The notes under the pieces are model-generated. The model was given only the letters and a program-made list of their open reading frames with translations. It had not been told where the DNA came from and ran no database searches. Of a DNA stretch of 64,000 nucleotides, positions 27,337 to 36,496 are shown in pieces. Location: contig WRKM01000017.1 in the NCBI GenBank assembly GCA_009778065.1, positions 1 to 64,000 of the forward strand, written 5' to 3'. Both the position numbers and the translations under genes were made by a program. This stretch comes from Oscillospiraceae bacterium. Its GTDB lineage: Bacteria > Bacillota > Clostridia > Oscillospirales > Ruminococcaceae. Positions within the stretch are counted from its first letter, which is position 1, and the number at the start of each line of letters is the position of its first letter.

Positions 27337-28322
27337 AAATCCTCCTTCTGTTTTTTCGGTAATAGGCAGACTACTTTAAAACCGTCGTCTGCGGCAAGCG
27401 TCAGCGTTCCGCCTGCGGCATGAACCCGCTCTTTCATACCCGATAAGCCCATTCCCGTTTTCGCACCGCTTTTCTTGCGTTCGTTTTTTTCTTGTTTTGT
27501 CCCGTTATCGTGTATGCAAAGCCGTATATAATCGGCATTTTCGTCAAGCCGCACCTTCACGCAATCCGCATTTGAATGACGGGAAACATTTGTGAGCGCT
27601 TCCTTTAAATTTGCGGCTAACAGCTCGCTGTGAAAGAAGTTGCTAAAATCTCCCTGTTCGCTGTACTCCACCCTGCAAAACTCAAACGAGGCGCATAATT
27701 CTTTTAAAGAGGGCGGCTTTGTTTCTTTAACGGGCTTTAAATTATGCACTGTCTCGCGCAGACTTTCAGACGCCGATTCGAGCCGTTTTACTGCCTGCGG
27801 GATAAGCTCATCCGCTTTTTGAGGAACGCCGCTTTCACGGAGCTTTTCCGCTGTCTGTAAAGCAATCAACGCACCAGTAATTTCGTGTCCTACGTGGTCG
27901 TGTATATCCTGCGCTATGCGTGAACGCTCGTTGACTACGGCGAGCTGTGCCGCATATTTTTGTTCAAGCTCAGCGTCACGGCGTTTTTTTTCAAGCCGCA
28001 GACGTTCGGCTCTGTCCTCAAAATCTTTAAGTAAAAGCTCTTGTTCACTCTCCCGCCACTTATCCTCAAGAAAACCGATAAGGGGAAACCAAAGCCCAAG
28101 CAAAGCAGGAACCCAAAGGAAAGAAAACCCGATACAGACCATAATCTCCGCCGCACCCGATACCATAAAACGCCTGAAGCCTTTAAACCTGTACCGTGCC
28201 GCTGAAAGTGCGGTCAGCACGAGTATAAACACAACGCCCGAAAGGGGGCTGTCGGTCAGCCCCCATACGATTATTAACATGACGCCCGCAAAAAGACGTG
28301 CTATTACCCAGTAGGTTTTCAT
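27333..28322 (-). CDS. DesK/NarX-type sensor histidine kinase
   Basis: A 329-residue kinase with three to four N-terminal membrane segments (about 1-85) and no large extracellular sensor. A coiled region follows, then a HisKA_3 dimerisation domain with H141 in RIAQDIHDHVGHE and an HATPase_c domain with an N-box in LKEALTNVSRHSNAD and the G box GMGLSGMKERV. Its membrane-only sensor suggests it detects membrane stress or the transporter itself. It pairs with the overlapping NarL-type regulator. Confidence 0.95.
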   Translation of the reverse strand: MKTYWVIARLFAGVMLIIVWGLTDSPLSGVVFILVLTALSAARYRFKGFRRFMVSGAAEIMVCIGFSFLWVPALLGLWFPLIGFLEDKWRESEQELLLKDFEDRAERLRLEKKRRDAELEQKYAAQLAVVNERSRIAQDIHDHVGHEITGALIALQTAEKLRESGVPQKADELIPQAVKRLESASESLRETVHNLKPVKETKPPSLKELCASFEFCRVEYSEQGDFSNFFHSELLAANLKEALTNVSRHSNADCVKVRLDENADYIRLCIHDNGTKQEKNERKKSGAKTGMGLSGMKERVHAAGGTLTLAADDGFKVVCLLPKKQKEDL

Positions 28323-28331
28323 AGACTTCTT

Positions 28332-29438
28332 TTACTCTTCCATCTTCTGAATCTTTTTAAGTCCTCCGATTAACAGCGTGATAATCGAAAAGCCTAAAAG
28401 GAACAACATCGGAATTATATAGCCCTCAAAGGTTATATCGTGTATGTTTTTAAGCCCTTCGGCGAACCAGTACCCGGGAGAAAACCATGCAACTTTTCTC
28501 ATAAACGGGGGTACTAATTCTATAGGCCAGAACAAGCCGCCGAGCATAGCGAATAAGGTTGCCGACATGACCATTATAACCGAAATCGCGCCGAGGTCTT
28601 TTGCGAATGACGTAATGGCGAGAATAAAGCTGACCGAAAAAAGATTGTACAGGCTCATCAGCAAAAATAATAAAACCGCATTCGGAACACCGCCGTAGAG
28701 AAAACCCAAGACCCCAAGCGAAAGAGCGACTGTAAACTCCGTGACGGCAAATACGGCGAGCGTTCCCTGAACCAAGTAACTACGCGACGAAACAGGCAGA
28801 ACCCCCACGCGGTCGGGCATACCTTGCTTTTTGTCTTCGAGTAAGGTTTTTATTACGAAATAAGCCGTGAAAAATGATATATACCCGAACATGGCAAGCC
28901 ATTGTGCAATCGAAGACCAGTTGTCGTTTATATCGGGGAAGCGCAGCTCAATCATTGAATCCGAAGCCCACTGTGAAAGAACCTCTTCATCGTCCGTTCC
29001 GAGAAGCATTAAAGAGCGGGTGATGCTTTCGGTCGCAGAACCTGCAAAAGACGATACGTCGGTAATCGTGAGTGAATAACCCTCAAGCGTTGTAATAAGG
29101 CTTGATGTTAAAACCTCGTCTTCATAGCCCTTGCGAATGAGTAAAATCCACGGTATTTCCTGCTCTGTCAGTTTTGCGGAAATATCGGCTTCTTCTACCT
29201 CTATTATATTATAACGTAAACCGAGTCCTTTTGCAAGGGTTTTTGAAATTACTGTATTATCATTATCGACTATGCCGAAAGATGTGTTAATCTCTTTTGT
29301 TATATCTGTCTGCGTCCCCGCGCTCATTGATATTGAAATAAGAATAAAAGCTAAAACCGGAAACAACGCTAAAAAAATCCAGTTAAGCGGCTGTTTTAAA
29401 ATACGCCTTATCGTTGTAATAAACACAAAACCTTTCAT
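28332..29438 (-). CDS. ABC-2 type transporter permease
   Basis: A 368-residue membrane protein with one N-terminal segment, a large extracytoplasmic region (about 35-175) and five clustered C-terminal segments, the ABC2_membrane_3 layout (late motif GGLFWPIELVPPFMRKVAWFSPGYW). The ATG at 29438 is chosen over upstream starts because GGAGG precedes it and it overlaps the previous permease gene by ATGA. It presumably forms a heterodimer with that permease. The substrate is unknown. Confidence 0.93.
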   Translation of the reverse strand: MKGFVFITTIRRILKQPLNWIFLALFPVLAFILISISMSAGTQTDITKEINTSFGIVDNDNTVISKTLAKGLGLRYNIIEVEEADISAKLTEQEIPWILLIRKGYEDEVLTSSLITTLEGYSLTITDVSSFAGSATESITRSLMLLGTDDEEVLSQWASDSMIELRFPDINDNWSSIAQWLAMFGYISFFTAYFVIKTLLEDKKQGMPDRVGVLPVSSRSYLVQGTLAVFAVTEFTVALSLGVLGFLYGGVPNAVLLFLLMSLYNLFSVSFILAITSFAKDLGAISVIMVMSATLFAMLGGLFWPIELVPPFMRKVAWFSPGYWFAEGLKNIHDITFEGYIIPMLFLLGFSIITLLIGGLKKIQKMEE

Positions 29439-30553
29439 GCGAGCCTCCTTTTCCCGAGCAAAAATGTAATAACGAACATAACCGCCGTATAAGCGAATAA
29501 AAGACATAAGTCAAATGTCATTTTAGATTCGTTGCCGCCGAAGATTGCGCCGAAAATTACCGTATGCGCCAAAGAGTTGGGCGAGTAGTCGAAAACCTGC
29601 TGTACCGCACCGAAATCAATTTTAACGTAACCGCCGGCGACAAATGTCGATGTCCAAAATATACCCTGCGCCGCTCCCATTGCCGCATTATGATTCTTAA
29701 TCAGCAATAATAAAAATATACAGACCGCCTGTGAAAACAAAGTTACACCGAAAAGAGTCAGCAAAACTAAGGGGATTCTCTCGCCCCAGTAAACCCCGTA
29801 AACAAAGTAGCTGAACAAGAACGTAATTAAGCCCTGTAAATAACTCGTGAGCGTCGTCGCCGATAACAGTCCGCTTATCAGCACAGGCTTTGATACCGGC
29901 GCGGTAAGCATCCTTTCACCCGTCTCTGAAAACATACTTTTATTGAACAACTCGATTCCGTTCATACCCGTATATAAAAGTATCATAACAAGCATCGTGA
30001 CCGCATAATAATCAATCGCACTCGGCACACGTTTTCCGAGAGGGGTTTCTGTTACAGATATATCGGCGTTTAAAATTTGCATTAGCTCTGTTATTTCATG
30101 AAAGTCAGAACTGTTTATAATCGCATATTCCATAGCCTTGCTTGTCTGCATATACGAGTCAGCCACGGATGTTGCTATTTGTGCGTTCATTCCCGCAGTG
30201 CGGGGTCTTGTCACGATTAATTTGCCGTCTTCGCCCTCTTCTATTATAATGGTTACATCATCATTTTCAAGTAGTTCGAGTGCGGTTTTTGCATCTGTGA
30301 ATGTTAAGTCTAAAAATTTCAAGACTTCCTCATTTTGCAAAAATATTTGAAGTCCGCTTTCCTCTGCTACGGCAACGGCTACGGGTATAGGCTCAAAATC
30401 ATAGTCGGGAGACATATACGAGCTTAAGGCGTTTCCGAGAACAAAAATAATCAGAATAGGAAACGCAGTCAAAACCGCCACGGCTACGGGATTACGCCAG
30501 CAATACTTAAAGCTCGCGATGAAAACTGCCGAAAACTGCCGAAGGTTCGTCAT
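29435..30553 (-). CDS. ABC-2 type transporter permease
   Basis: A 372-residue permease with the same layout as the downstream one: an N-terminal membrane segment, an extracytoplasmic domain rich in Val/Ala/Glu (about 45-170) and C-terminal membrane helices, with the motif GERMLTAPVSKPVLISG. It overlaps both neighbouring genes by 4 nt. Drug, bacteriocin or lipid export are all possible. Confidence 0.93.
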   Translation of the reverse strand: MTNLRQFSAVFIASFKYCWRNPVAVAVLTAFPILIIFVLGNALSSYMSPDYDFEPIPVAVAVAEESGLQIFLQNEEVLKFLDLTFTDAKTALELLENDDVTIIIEEGEDGKLIVTRPRTAGMNAQIATSVADSYMQTSKAMEYAIINSSDFHEITELMQILNADISVTETPLGKRVPSAIDYYAVTMLVMILLYTGMNGIELFNKSMFSETGERMLTAPVSKPVLISGLLSATTLTSYLQGLITFLFSYFVYGVYWGERIPLVLLTLFGVTLFSQAVCIFLLLLIKNHNAAMGAAQGIFWTSTFVAGGYVKIDFGAVQQVFDYSPNSLAHTVIFGAIFGGNESKMTFDLCLLFAYTAVMFVITFLLGKRRLA

Positions 30554-31515
30554 GACGCTTCACCTCCGTCCATGCCGTCTCTTAGTCTTTTTCCTGTCAA
30601 CGCAAGGAACACGTCTTCTAAGGTCGCGCTTTGTGCCGAAACCCCGAGGATTGTATAGGGAGTCGCTACCTCTAATATACGCGGCAGATTACCGGAGCCT
30701 ACTGCACTCGTTATCGTAAATTTTTTACCCTCAAGCGTACAGTTTATCACACCTTGAACCTTTTTTATGCTTTCCGTAAGCGAGGGGGATGGTTCCTTGA
30801 TTTTAAGTGTAATCATCTCTTCAAAAATGGTCGATTTCGCTATTTGCCCTACCGTCCCGTCCGCAATTACCCTGCCTGCGTCCATTATACAGACCCTTGA
30901 ACACAGCCGTTCTACCTCTTCCATATAATGAGAGGTATACAGTACGGTCGTCCCCTGTCTGTTTATTTCATCGACAAAATCAAGGATATGGTTGCGCGAC
31001 TGAGGGTCTATGCCTACTGTGGGTTCATCGAGGATTAATAATTCCGGCTTATGAATTATGGCGCATCCTATATTTAGTCTGCGTTTCATACCGCCTGAGA
31101 ATTTTTTCGGAACTTTTTTCCCCACATCAGAAAGACCTAAAACCTCTAATGTTTCGTCTACGCGCTTTTTAAGCTCTGCTCCGTAAATGCCGTACAGCTT
31201 CCCGAAGTATTCGAGATTTTCACGCGCCGAGAGGGTTTCATAAAGGGCTAAGTCCTGCGGTACAAGCCCTATACGTCTCTTAACAGATGCAGGAAACGCC
31301 CCGCCGCCTTTATTTCCTACGTTTTTTCCGAAAAGGCGCAGTTCGCCTGCATCGGCTTTTGTCAGACCTGTTAATATACGAATCGCCGTTGTTTTTCCCG
31401 CGCCGTTAGGTCCGAGAAGCCCTAAGGTCTCGCCCGGCTGAATCCTCAATGATAAGTGGTCAAGCGCGGTCAACGCACGATAGCGTTTAACGGTATCATT
31501 CATTTCAAGTAACAT
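30550..31515 (-). CDS. ABC transporter ATP-binding protein
   Basis: A 321-residue exporter ATPase. Walker A is GPNGAGKTT (35-43), followed by the Q-loop in GLVPQDLALYE, the signature FSGGMKRRLN, Walker B LLILDEPTVGID and the H-loop in YTSHYMEEVE. A C-terminal extension of about 100 residues is typical of DrrA/NatA-like exporters. It is the first gene of the five-gene operon. AAGGAG precedes the ATG. Confidence 0.96.
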   Translation of the reverse strand: MLLEMNDTVKRYRALTALDHLSLRIQPGETLGLLGPNGAGKTTAIRILTGLTKADAGELRLFGKNVGNKGGGAFPASVKRRIGLVPQDLALYETLSARENLEYFGKLYGIYGAELKKRVDETLEVLGLSDVGKKVPKKFSGGMKRRLNIGCAIIHKPELLILDEPTVGIDPQSRNHILDFVDEINRQGTTVLYTSHYMEEVERLCSRVCIMDAGRVIADGTVGQIAKSTIFEEMITLKIKEPSPSLTESIKKVQGVINCTLEGKKFTITSAVGSGNLPRILEVATPYTILGVSAQSATLEDVFLALTGKRLRDGMDGGEAS

Positions 31516-31530
31516 GGGAAATTTCTCCTT

Positions 31531-31560
31531 TAGTTTAATTTAGTATAGTTTAGTATAATT
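31531..31560 (-). promoter_or_regulatory. Three tandem 10-bp repeats upstream of the ABC operon
   Basis: TAGTTTAATT, TAGTATAGTT and TAGTATAATT follow each other on the plus strand. On the minus strand they contain TATACT -10-like hexamers. A matching -35 is not evident, so the repeats may be activator sites for the NarL-type regulator. Confidence 0.45.
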
Positions 31561-31670
31561 TAAACATTCCTTTTTCATTTATATATTAATTATATCGTCA
31601 ATATAAAAGCGATGCAAGTGTCCGCAGGCACGACTTTACATGACAAATGTAACATTGTTTCAGAGACGAT

Positions 31671-31699
31671 TTGACAAACGGGTTCGGTTTGTATATAAT
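31671..31699 (+). promoter_or_regulatory. Promoter of the polysaccharide cassette
   Basis: TTGACA, 17 nt and TATAAT, 35 nt before the first glycosyltransferase gene. Confidence 0.88.
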
Positions 31700-31734
31700 T
31701 AAAAGTATAGGTAGCGGGGGAGGAAAGGTGTTTA

Positions 31735-32574
31735 ATGAACGATGATTTTAAATACAGCGTTTTAATGTCCGTTTATATCAGGGATAACCCCGAATGGTTA
31801 AAGACCGCGATAGATAGTATGCTCGGACAGACTTTCCCGCCGAACGAATTTATAATAGTTAAGGACGGCGAAATCACCGAAGAGCTAAACAAAGTTTTAA
31901 CCGATTATGAACATTTATATCCCGGATTATTTAAAATTATCGGCTTTGAAGAAAATCGCGGCGTGGGACAAGCTCTCGGCTTCGGCGCGAAAAACTGCAC
32001 CTTTGAATATATAGCTAAAATGGATGCAGACGACTACTGTGTCCCCGAACGTATTGAAAAGCAGGTTAGCGTCTTTCGGAGTAATCCGAGGCTCGGCGCG
32101 GCGGGCTGTTTAGTATATGAGTTTATCGGAGATATTGAAAATATAACTTCTTGTGTCATGCTCCCCGAAAATCATGCAGATATAGTGAAATTCGCAAAAA
32201 AGAGATGCCCTATACGCCATTCGGCTTTGCTGATTAAAAAAGAGGCTCTTTTAGATTCGGGCAGTTATGGCGATATACGAGTAGGCGAGGATTATGACAT
32301 AATCGTGAAAATGCTCATGCACGGATATGAGATATTTAATATTCAGGAATTTCTTGTCTATATGCGGATAAACCCTGAATTTTTCAAAAGGCGCGGCGGT
32401 ATACGGTATCTGAAAAATATCTTTAAACTTAAAAATAGTTTTAAGAAAATCGGATTTTTTTCGACCTTTGATTTTTTGAGGAGCTTTATACCCCATGCGG
32501 TTGTTTGTCTGTTACCGAATTTCGCAAGGGATTTTATTTATAGGAAGTTGTTGAGAAAGAGGTGTGAAAAATAA
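31735..32574 (+). CDS. Family 2 glycosyltransferase
   Basis: A 279-residue GT-A glycosyltransferase. It has VLMSVYIRDNPEWLKTAIDSML at the N-terminus, the metal-binding DAD in AKMDADDYC and a later VGEDYDIIVKM in the acceptor region. No membrane segments, so it is cytosolic or peripheral. GGGGGAGGAAAGG precedes the ATG. It is the first of five plus-strand genes for a surface glycan. Its stop TAA overlaps the proposed ATA start of the LicD gene. Confidence 0.93.
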   Translation: MNDDFKYSVLMSVYIRDNPEWLKTAIDSMLGQTFPPNEFIIVKDGEITEELNKVLTDYEHLYPGLFKIIGFEENRGVGQALGFGAKNCTFEYIAKMDADDYCVPERIEKQVSVFRSNPRLGAAGCLVYEFIGDIENITSCVMLPENHADIVKFAKKRCPIRHSALLIKKEALLDSGSYGDIRVGEDYDIIVKMLMHGYEIFNIQEFLVYMRINPEFFKRRGGIRYLKNIFKLKNSFKKIGFFSTFDFLRSFIPHAVVCLLPNFARDFIYRKLLRKRCEK

Positions 32575-33422
32575 ATAAAGATGATTTACGCAAGTTACAA
32601 CTAACAGAGCTTGGAATATTAAAAGAGTTTATCAGAATTTGCAACAAGTATAATCTTAAATACTATGCCATAGGCGGAACGGCTTTGGGGGCGGCGAGGC
32701 ATGGGGGCTTTATACCATGGGACGATGACATTGACGTTTCAATGCCTCGAGAAGAGCATGAAAAATTTATAAACATTTCATATCATGAACTCAAATTCCC
32801 ATATGAAATAAAAAATATTCATAATGACGAAAACTATCTTCACCCTTTTTTACGAATCGTTGATGTGCGTGTTCAAACAACTGTTACTACAGCAAATAAA
32901 GAGTCATATGCCTTAGTTTATATTGATATATTTACAACCGACGGATTGCCCGATTATAGAATCTCAAGATATTTTCACGTTTATTTCTTTTTATTTAAGA
33001 AAATGCTTTTTCACCTTTCCGTCTTCAATGAGCGCGTAAATCAAGAAAAGAAAAGACCGTTATACGAAAGACTTATTATAAAATTTTGTAACAGGTTCGA
33101 TATATCAAGGCTGTTTAATAAGAAAAAAAGGATTCTTGCGGCGGATAAGCTCCTTCGCAAATATAGCTTTTATAAAAAGAAACACTGTTCCCCTCAGTTG
33201 TGGGGGCAGTATAAAACAAAAGCCCTTTTCCCGACCGAGTGGTTTAGCGATGGAGTTTTACTGCCGTTTGAAGACATACAAATAGTAGTGCCGACCGAAT
33301 ATAAAAACTATTTAAGCAAGTTATACGGTGCCGATTATATGGAACTGCCGCCCGAAGAAAAGCGGACAACACACGCTACGGAATTAATATTCATTAATGG
33401 GGAATTAAATGAAAAAATATAA
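32571..33422 (+). CDS. LicD family phosphotransferase
   Basis: A LicD-type nucleotidyl/phosphotransferase of 283 residues from this start. The signature AIGGTALGAARHGGFIPWDD followed by DIDVSMPREEH is intact. The family transfers phosphocholine or other phospho-polyols to glycans. The first standard start in frame (TTG 32685) would cut into the signature. The conserved LRKLQLTELGILKEF lies upstream of it in open frame with no ATG, GTG or TTG. The best initiation site is ATA at 32571, preceded by AGAGGTG and overlapping the previous stop as ATAA. It overlaps the cytidylyltransferase gene by 14 nt. Confidence 0.88.
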   Translation: MNKDDLRKLQLTELGILKEFIRICNKYNLKYYAIGGTALGAARHGGFIPWDDDIDVSMPREEHEKFINISYHELKFPYEIKNIHNDENYLHPFLRIVDVRVQTTVTTANKESYALVYIDIFTTDGLPDYRISRYFHVYFFLFKKMLFHLSVFNERVNQEKKRPLYERLIIKFCNRFDISRLFNKKKRILAADKLLRKYSFYKKKHCSPQLWGQYKTKALFPTEWFSDGVLLPFEDIQIVVPTEYKNYLSKLYGADYMELPPEEKRTTHATELIFINGELNEKI

Positions 33423-33831
33423 AATCGGATACACTGCGGGGGCTTTTGACTTGTTCCACATAGGTCACTTGAATTTATTAATGCGTGCAAAAGAAGCCTG
33501 CGAGTATTTAATTGTCGCCGTCAGCACAGATGAATTAATTTGCGAATATAAAAACAAAAAACCTTTCATTCCTTTTTCAGAAAGAAAAGCGATTGTTGAA
33601 TCCATAAAGTACGTTGATAAGGTTGTCGTGCAGGAAAACAGAAATAAAACAGCGGCTTTTGAAAAATATAAATTTGATGCGATGTTTGTCGGTGACGACT
33701 GGAAAGGCGACGATTTATTTAAAGAAACAGAAAATTTCCTTTTAGCGCGAAATTCCTGTATTGTTTATTTGCCATATACGAAAAACATTTCTTCGTCTAA
33801 GCTGAAACAAATAATAGACGAATTACTATAA
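33409..33831 (+). CDS. Cytidylyltransferase, TagD-like
   Basis: A 140-residue nucleotidyltransferase of the glycerol-3-phosphate cytidylyltransferase type. GAFDLFHIGHLNLL contains the HxGH motif, and TKNISSSKLK is the late ISSxx motif. It would make CDP-glycerol or a related CDP-alcohol from CTP. Between licD and a polymerase gene, it probably supplies the activated donor for the LicD protein. GGGGAATTAA precedes the ATG. Confidence 0.9.
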   Translation: MKKYKIGYTAGAFDLFHIGHLNLLMRAKEACEYLIVAVSTDELICEYKNKKPFIPFSERKAIVESIKYVDKVVVQENRNKTAAFEKYKFDAMFVGDDWKGDDLFKETENFLLARNSCIVYLPYTKNISSSKLKQIIDELL

Positions 33832-35054
33832 TGATAAGGAATAAATATATGGTCGAGAATAAAACTATTTTAAAAAATAAATTCATTATTTTTTTAATGA
33901 TTGTCGCTTTTATACAACCCGATTATTTAAGAAGCATAAATCTAATAACCATGCTATATATCGGGTTGTTATTCCTTGTGTGTTTCTTGTTTTTTGTATA
34001 TATGGTACAAAATAAAATGAAAATAAAAACAGATAGGTTAATCGTTTTATTATTCATTTATAGTTTCTATACGGTTGCAGTGACAGTTATAACGGGAGGA
34101 AGAGTGTTTAACGCCTTTAGGTTTTTTCTTTTTTCCTTATTATTATGTCTGATTTACAACGAACTACTCCGCAATGAAAAAGAGAGCTTTATTAAAATAG
34201 GCAGCATTATTTTTGAAATATTTCTATACGCAAACCTCGTTATAACGCTGATGTTCCCCGATGGAATATATGAAACATACAGATTGGTTTTTGATTCAAG
34301 CGGAAATTTTTTCCTTAGGTTAAACAGAAATGCTCATTTTCTTTTAGGTCACAGAAACAATGTTGTTTATTTCATTCTCACCGCACTTGCATTTTCATTC
34401 ACGGACTCATATTTGTCCCGCAATAAAGTCGGTATAAGAACTATATTATTATTTCTGATTTCATGGATTACTGTAATAGCAACATGGTCTGCTAACTCAA
34501 TCGTAGCAATGCTTATGATTTCTATTTGTCTGATAATCGCGAATACTAAATTATCCCGATTAATAAACCCCTATACCGGATTCATCTTCTCCATCGCTTT
34601 TTTCTTCGGTATAATTATTTTAAGACTACAACGTGTGTTTTCATGGTTCATAGAGGGTTTGCTAAACAAGAGCCTTACCCTAACCGGTAGAGAAGCCTTG
34701 TGGGATAACACTATTAACAGTATAAAAAACAATCCGATTTTCGGACACGGTGATAATGATAACTTTCAAAGACTCATCGACATCGGACATATGAATTCAG
34801 CGCATAATATATACCTTGACCTTCTTTACAAGGGCGGAATAGTTCAGCTTGTTTTATTCCTAATCATTATGTTTCATGTTATGAAAAAGATAAAAATCCA
34901 TTCGGACATTTATATTTACAAGGTCTTCTCTTCTTTGTTTCTCGGATATTTCGTTGTATTATCCGCAACGCCTTTGTCAGATTTTCATTTTTCGTTATTC
35001 TTAGTGTTTTTGATTATCTGTAACAACATTGAAATTTTAAGGAAAAAATCCTAA
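33831..35054 (+). CDS. O-antigen ligase/polymerase-type membrane protein
   Basis: A 407-residue protein with about ten membrane helices and an extracytoplasmic loop carrying LTGREALWDNTINSIKNNPI and GHMNSAHNIYLDLLYKGG, the Wzy_C / O-antigen ligase pattern (conserved R and H). It polymerises or ligates lipid-linked glycans outside the membrane. It is AT-rich relative to the flanking housekeeping genes and overlaps both neighbours by 1 nt. Confidence 0.88.
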   Translation: MIRNKYMVENKTILKNKFIIFLMIVAFIQPDYLRSINLITMLYIGLLFLVCFLFFVYMVQNKMKIKTDRLIVLLFIYSFYTVAVTVITGGRVFNAFRFFLFSLLLCLIYNELLRNEKESFIKIGSIIFEIFLYANLVITLMFPDGIYETYRLVFDSSGNFFLRLNRNAHFLLGHRNNVVYFILTALAFSFTDSYLSRNKVGIRTILLFLISWITVIATWSANSIVAMLMISICLIIANTKLSRLINPYTGFIFSIAFFFGIIILRLQRVFSWFIEGLLNKSLTLTGREALWDNTINSIKNNPIFGHGDNDNFQRLIDIGHMNSAHNIYLDLLYKGGIVQLVLFLIIMFHVMKKIKIHSDIYIYKVFSSLFLGYFVVLSATPLSDFHFSLFLVFLIICNNIEILRKKS

Positions 35055-36496
35055 TGCCCACCATAAAGAAAAACTTCTTCTACCAAAGCCTTTACCAACT
35101 ACTGATAACTCTGCTCCCCTTAGCCATCGCTCCTTATGTTTCGAGGGTACTTGGTGCAGAGAATATCGGTATTTATTCGTTTACGTTTTCGATAGTGACT
35201 TATTTTATATATTTTGCTCGGTTAGGGATAACGGAACACGGCTCAAGAAGCATAGCCGCCGTCCGCGATGATAAAGAAAAGCTTAATAAAACTTTCAGTA
35301 ATTTATTTTTTCTGCATCTTATCGGCGCGTTCATCGTTTTTTCGCTATATGTGGTTTTTTTAGTTTTTATTGCAAAAGAATACCGACTATATTTCGTAAT
35401 TCAATCAATTACGGTATTGTCGGCTCTGTTCGATATAAACTGGCTCTTTCTCGGACTTGAGCAGGTAAAATTCACCGTTATGCGAAGTATGTCGGTACGG
35501 CTTTTCGCCTTCACAAGTGTTTTTGTCTTTGTGAAAACGCCCGATGATTTATGGAAATACGCATTTATTATGTCGCTCGGTACTTTCATGGGTCAGACGG
35601 TCGTTTGGGTTTTCGTCAGGCGTTTCGTTACGTTTGTGAAGCCTTCTTTAGGCGGAATGAAGCCGCATATAAAACCCCTGCTGATTCTGTTTCTTCCCGT
35701 GATTGCCGTGAGCGTTTATAATATACTCGATAAAATCATACTCGGCGCGGCGACGGATAAAATACAACTCGGTTTTTATGAAAATTCACAGAAAATAATA
35801 ATCGTCCCTATAGGATTTATCACTGCGTTTAATACTATAATGCTGCCGCGAATCTCAAATATAAACGCCAAGGGTAACACCGCCGAAAAAGAGCGGCTCA
35901 CCCTGATTTCCGTAAAATATGTCATGCTCTTAGCGTTCGCAGTGACGTTCGGAATCGCGGCAGTCGCCGACAGATTCGCACCCTGGTTTTTCGGCGGCGA
36001 ATTTCGCGAATGTGCCGTTTTAATAAAAACCTTATGCCTTATGATACCCTTTCTCGCTTTTCAAAACGTCATTACGTCGCAGTATTTAATACCCGCGGGA
36101 AAGGATAAAACATATACCGCCTCGACTATAGCCGGAGCGGTCATAAACATAGCGGCAAACTTAGTTTTAATCCCGCGCTTCGGCGCACTCGGCGCGGTTA
36201 TCAGTACTGTACTTGCCGAAAGTCTGCGGTGTTTTATTGTAGTATTTGCGGCTAAGAAAAAGCTCCCGTTAGGCGTTTATATTAAAAACTCGCTGTTTTT
36301 TATTTTCGCGGGGGCGGCTATGTACGGGCTTGTTATTTATGTGGGAATAGCCGCGAGCAACCTGCCTATGACAATATTGATTCAAGTCATGACCGGCGTC
36401 GGTTTTTATCTCTTGGCGAGCGGAATTTATTTATATCTGACCAAAGATGCGTTTTTCATGAATAATATTGTAAAACGGCTTTTCCGCTCTACCTGA
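35054..36496 (+). CDS. Polysaccharide flippase (Wzx/MVF type)
   Basis: A 480-residue protein with 12-14 membrane helices. The N-terminal YQSLYQLLITLLPLAIAPYV and RVLGAENIGIYSF are typical of the oligosaccharide flippase family. It exports lipid-linked repeat units. It closes the five-gene cassette, and its last 8 nt overlap the end of the convergent malQ gene. No terminator is visible between them. Confidence 0.93.
   Translation: MPTIKKNFFYQSLYQLLITLLPLAIAPYVSRVLGAENIGIYSFTFSIVTYFIYFARLGITEHGSRSIAAVRDDKEKLNKTFSNLFFLHLIGAFIVFSLYVVFLVFIAKEYRLYFVIQSITVLSALFDINWLFLGLEQVKFTVMRSMSVRLFAFTSVFVFVKTPDDLWKYAFIMSLGTFMGQTVVWVFVRRFVTFVKPSLGGMKPHIKPLLILFLPVIAVSVYNILDKIILGAATDKIQLGFYENSQKIIIVPIGFITAFNTIMLPRISNINAKGNTAEKERLTLISVKYVMLLAFAVTFGIAAVADRFAPWFFGGEFRECAVLIKTLCLMIPFLAFQNVITSQYLIPAGKDKTYTASTIAGAVINIAANLVLIPRFGALGAVISTVLAESLRCFIVVFAAKKKLPLGVYIKNSLFFIFAGAAMYGLVIYVGIAASNLPMTILIQVMTGVGFYLLASGIYLYLTKDAFFMNNIVKRLFRST

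Noticed and set aside
32685-33422. licD starting at TTG 32685
   Set aside because: It would delete the conserved N-terminal helix and part of the GGTxLGAxRH signature, and it has no Shine-Dalgarno.
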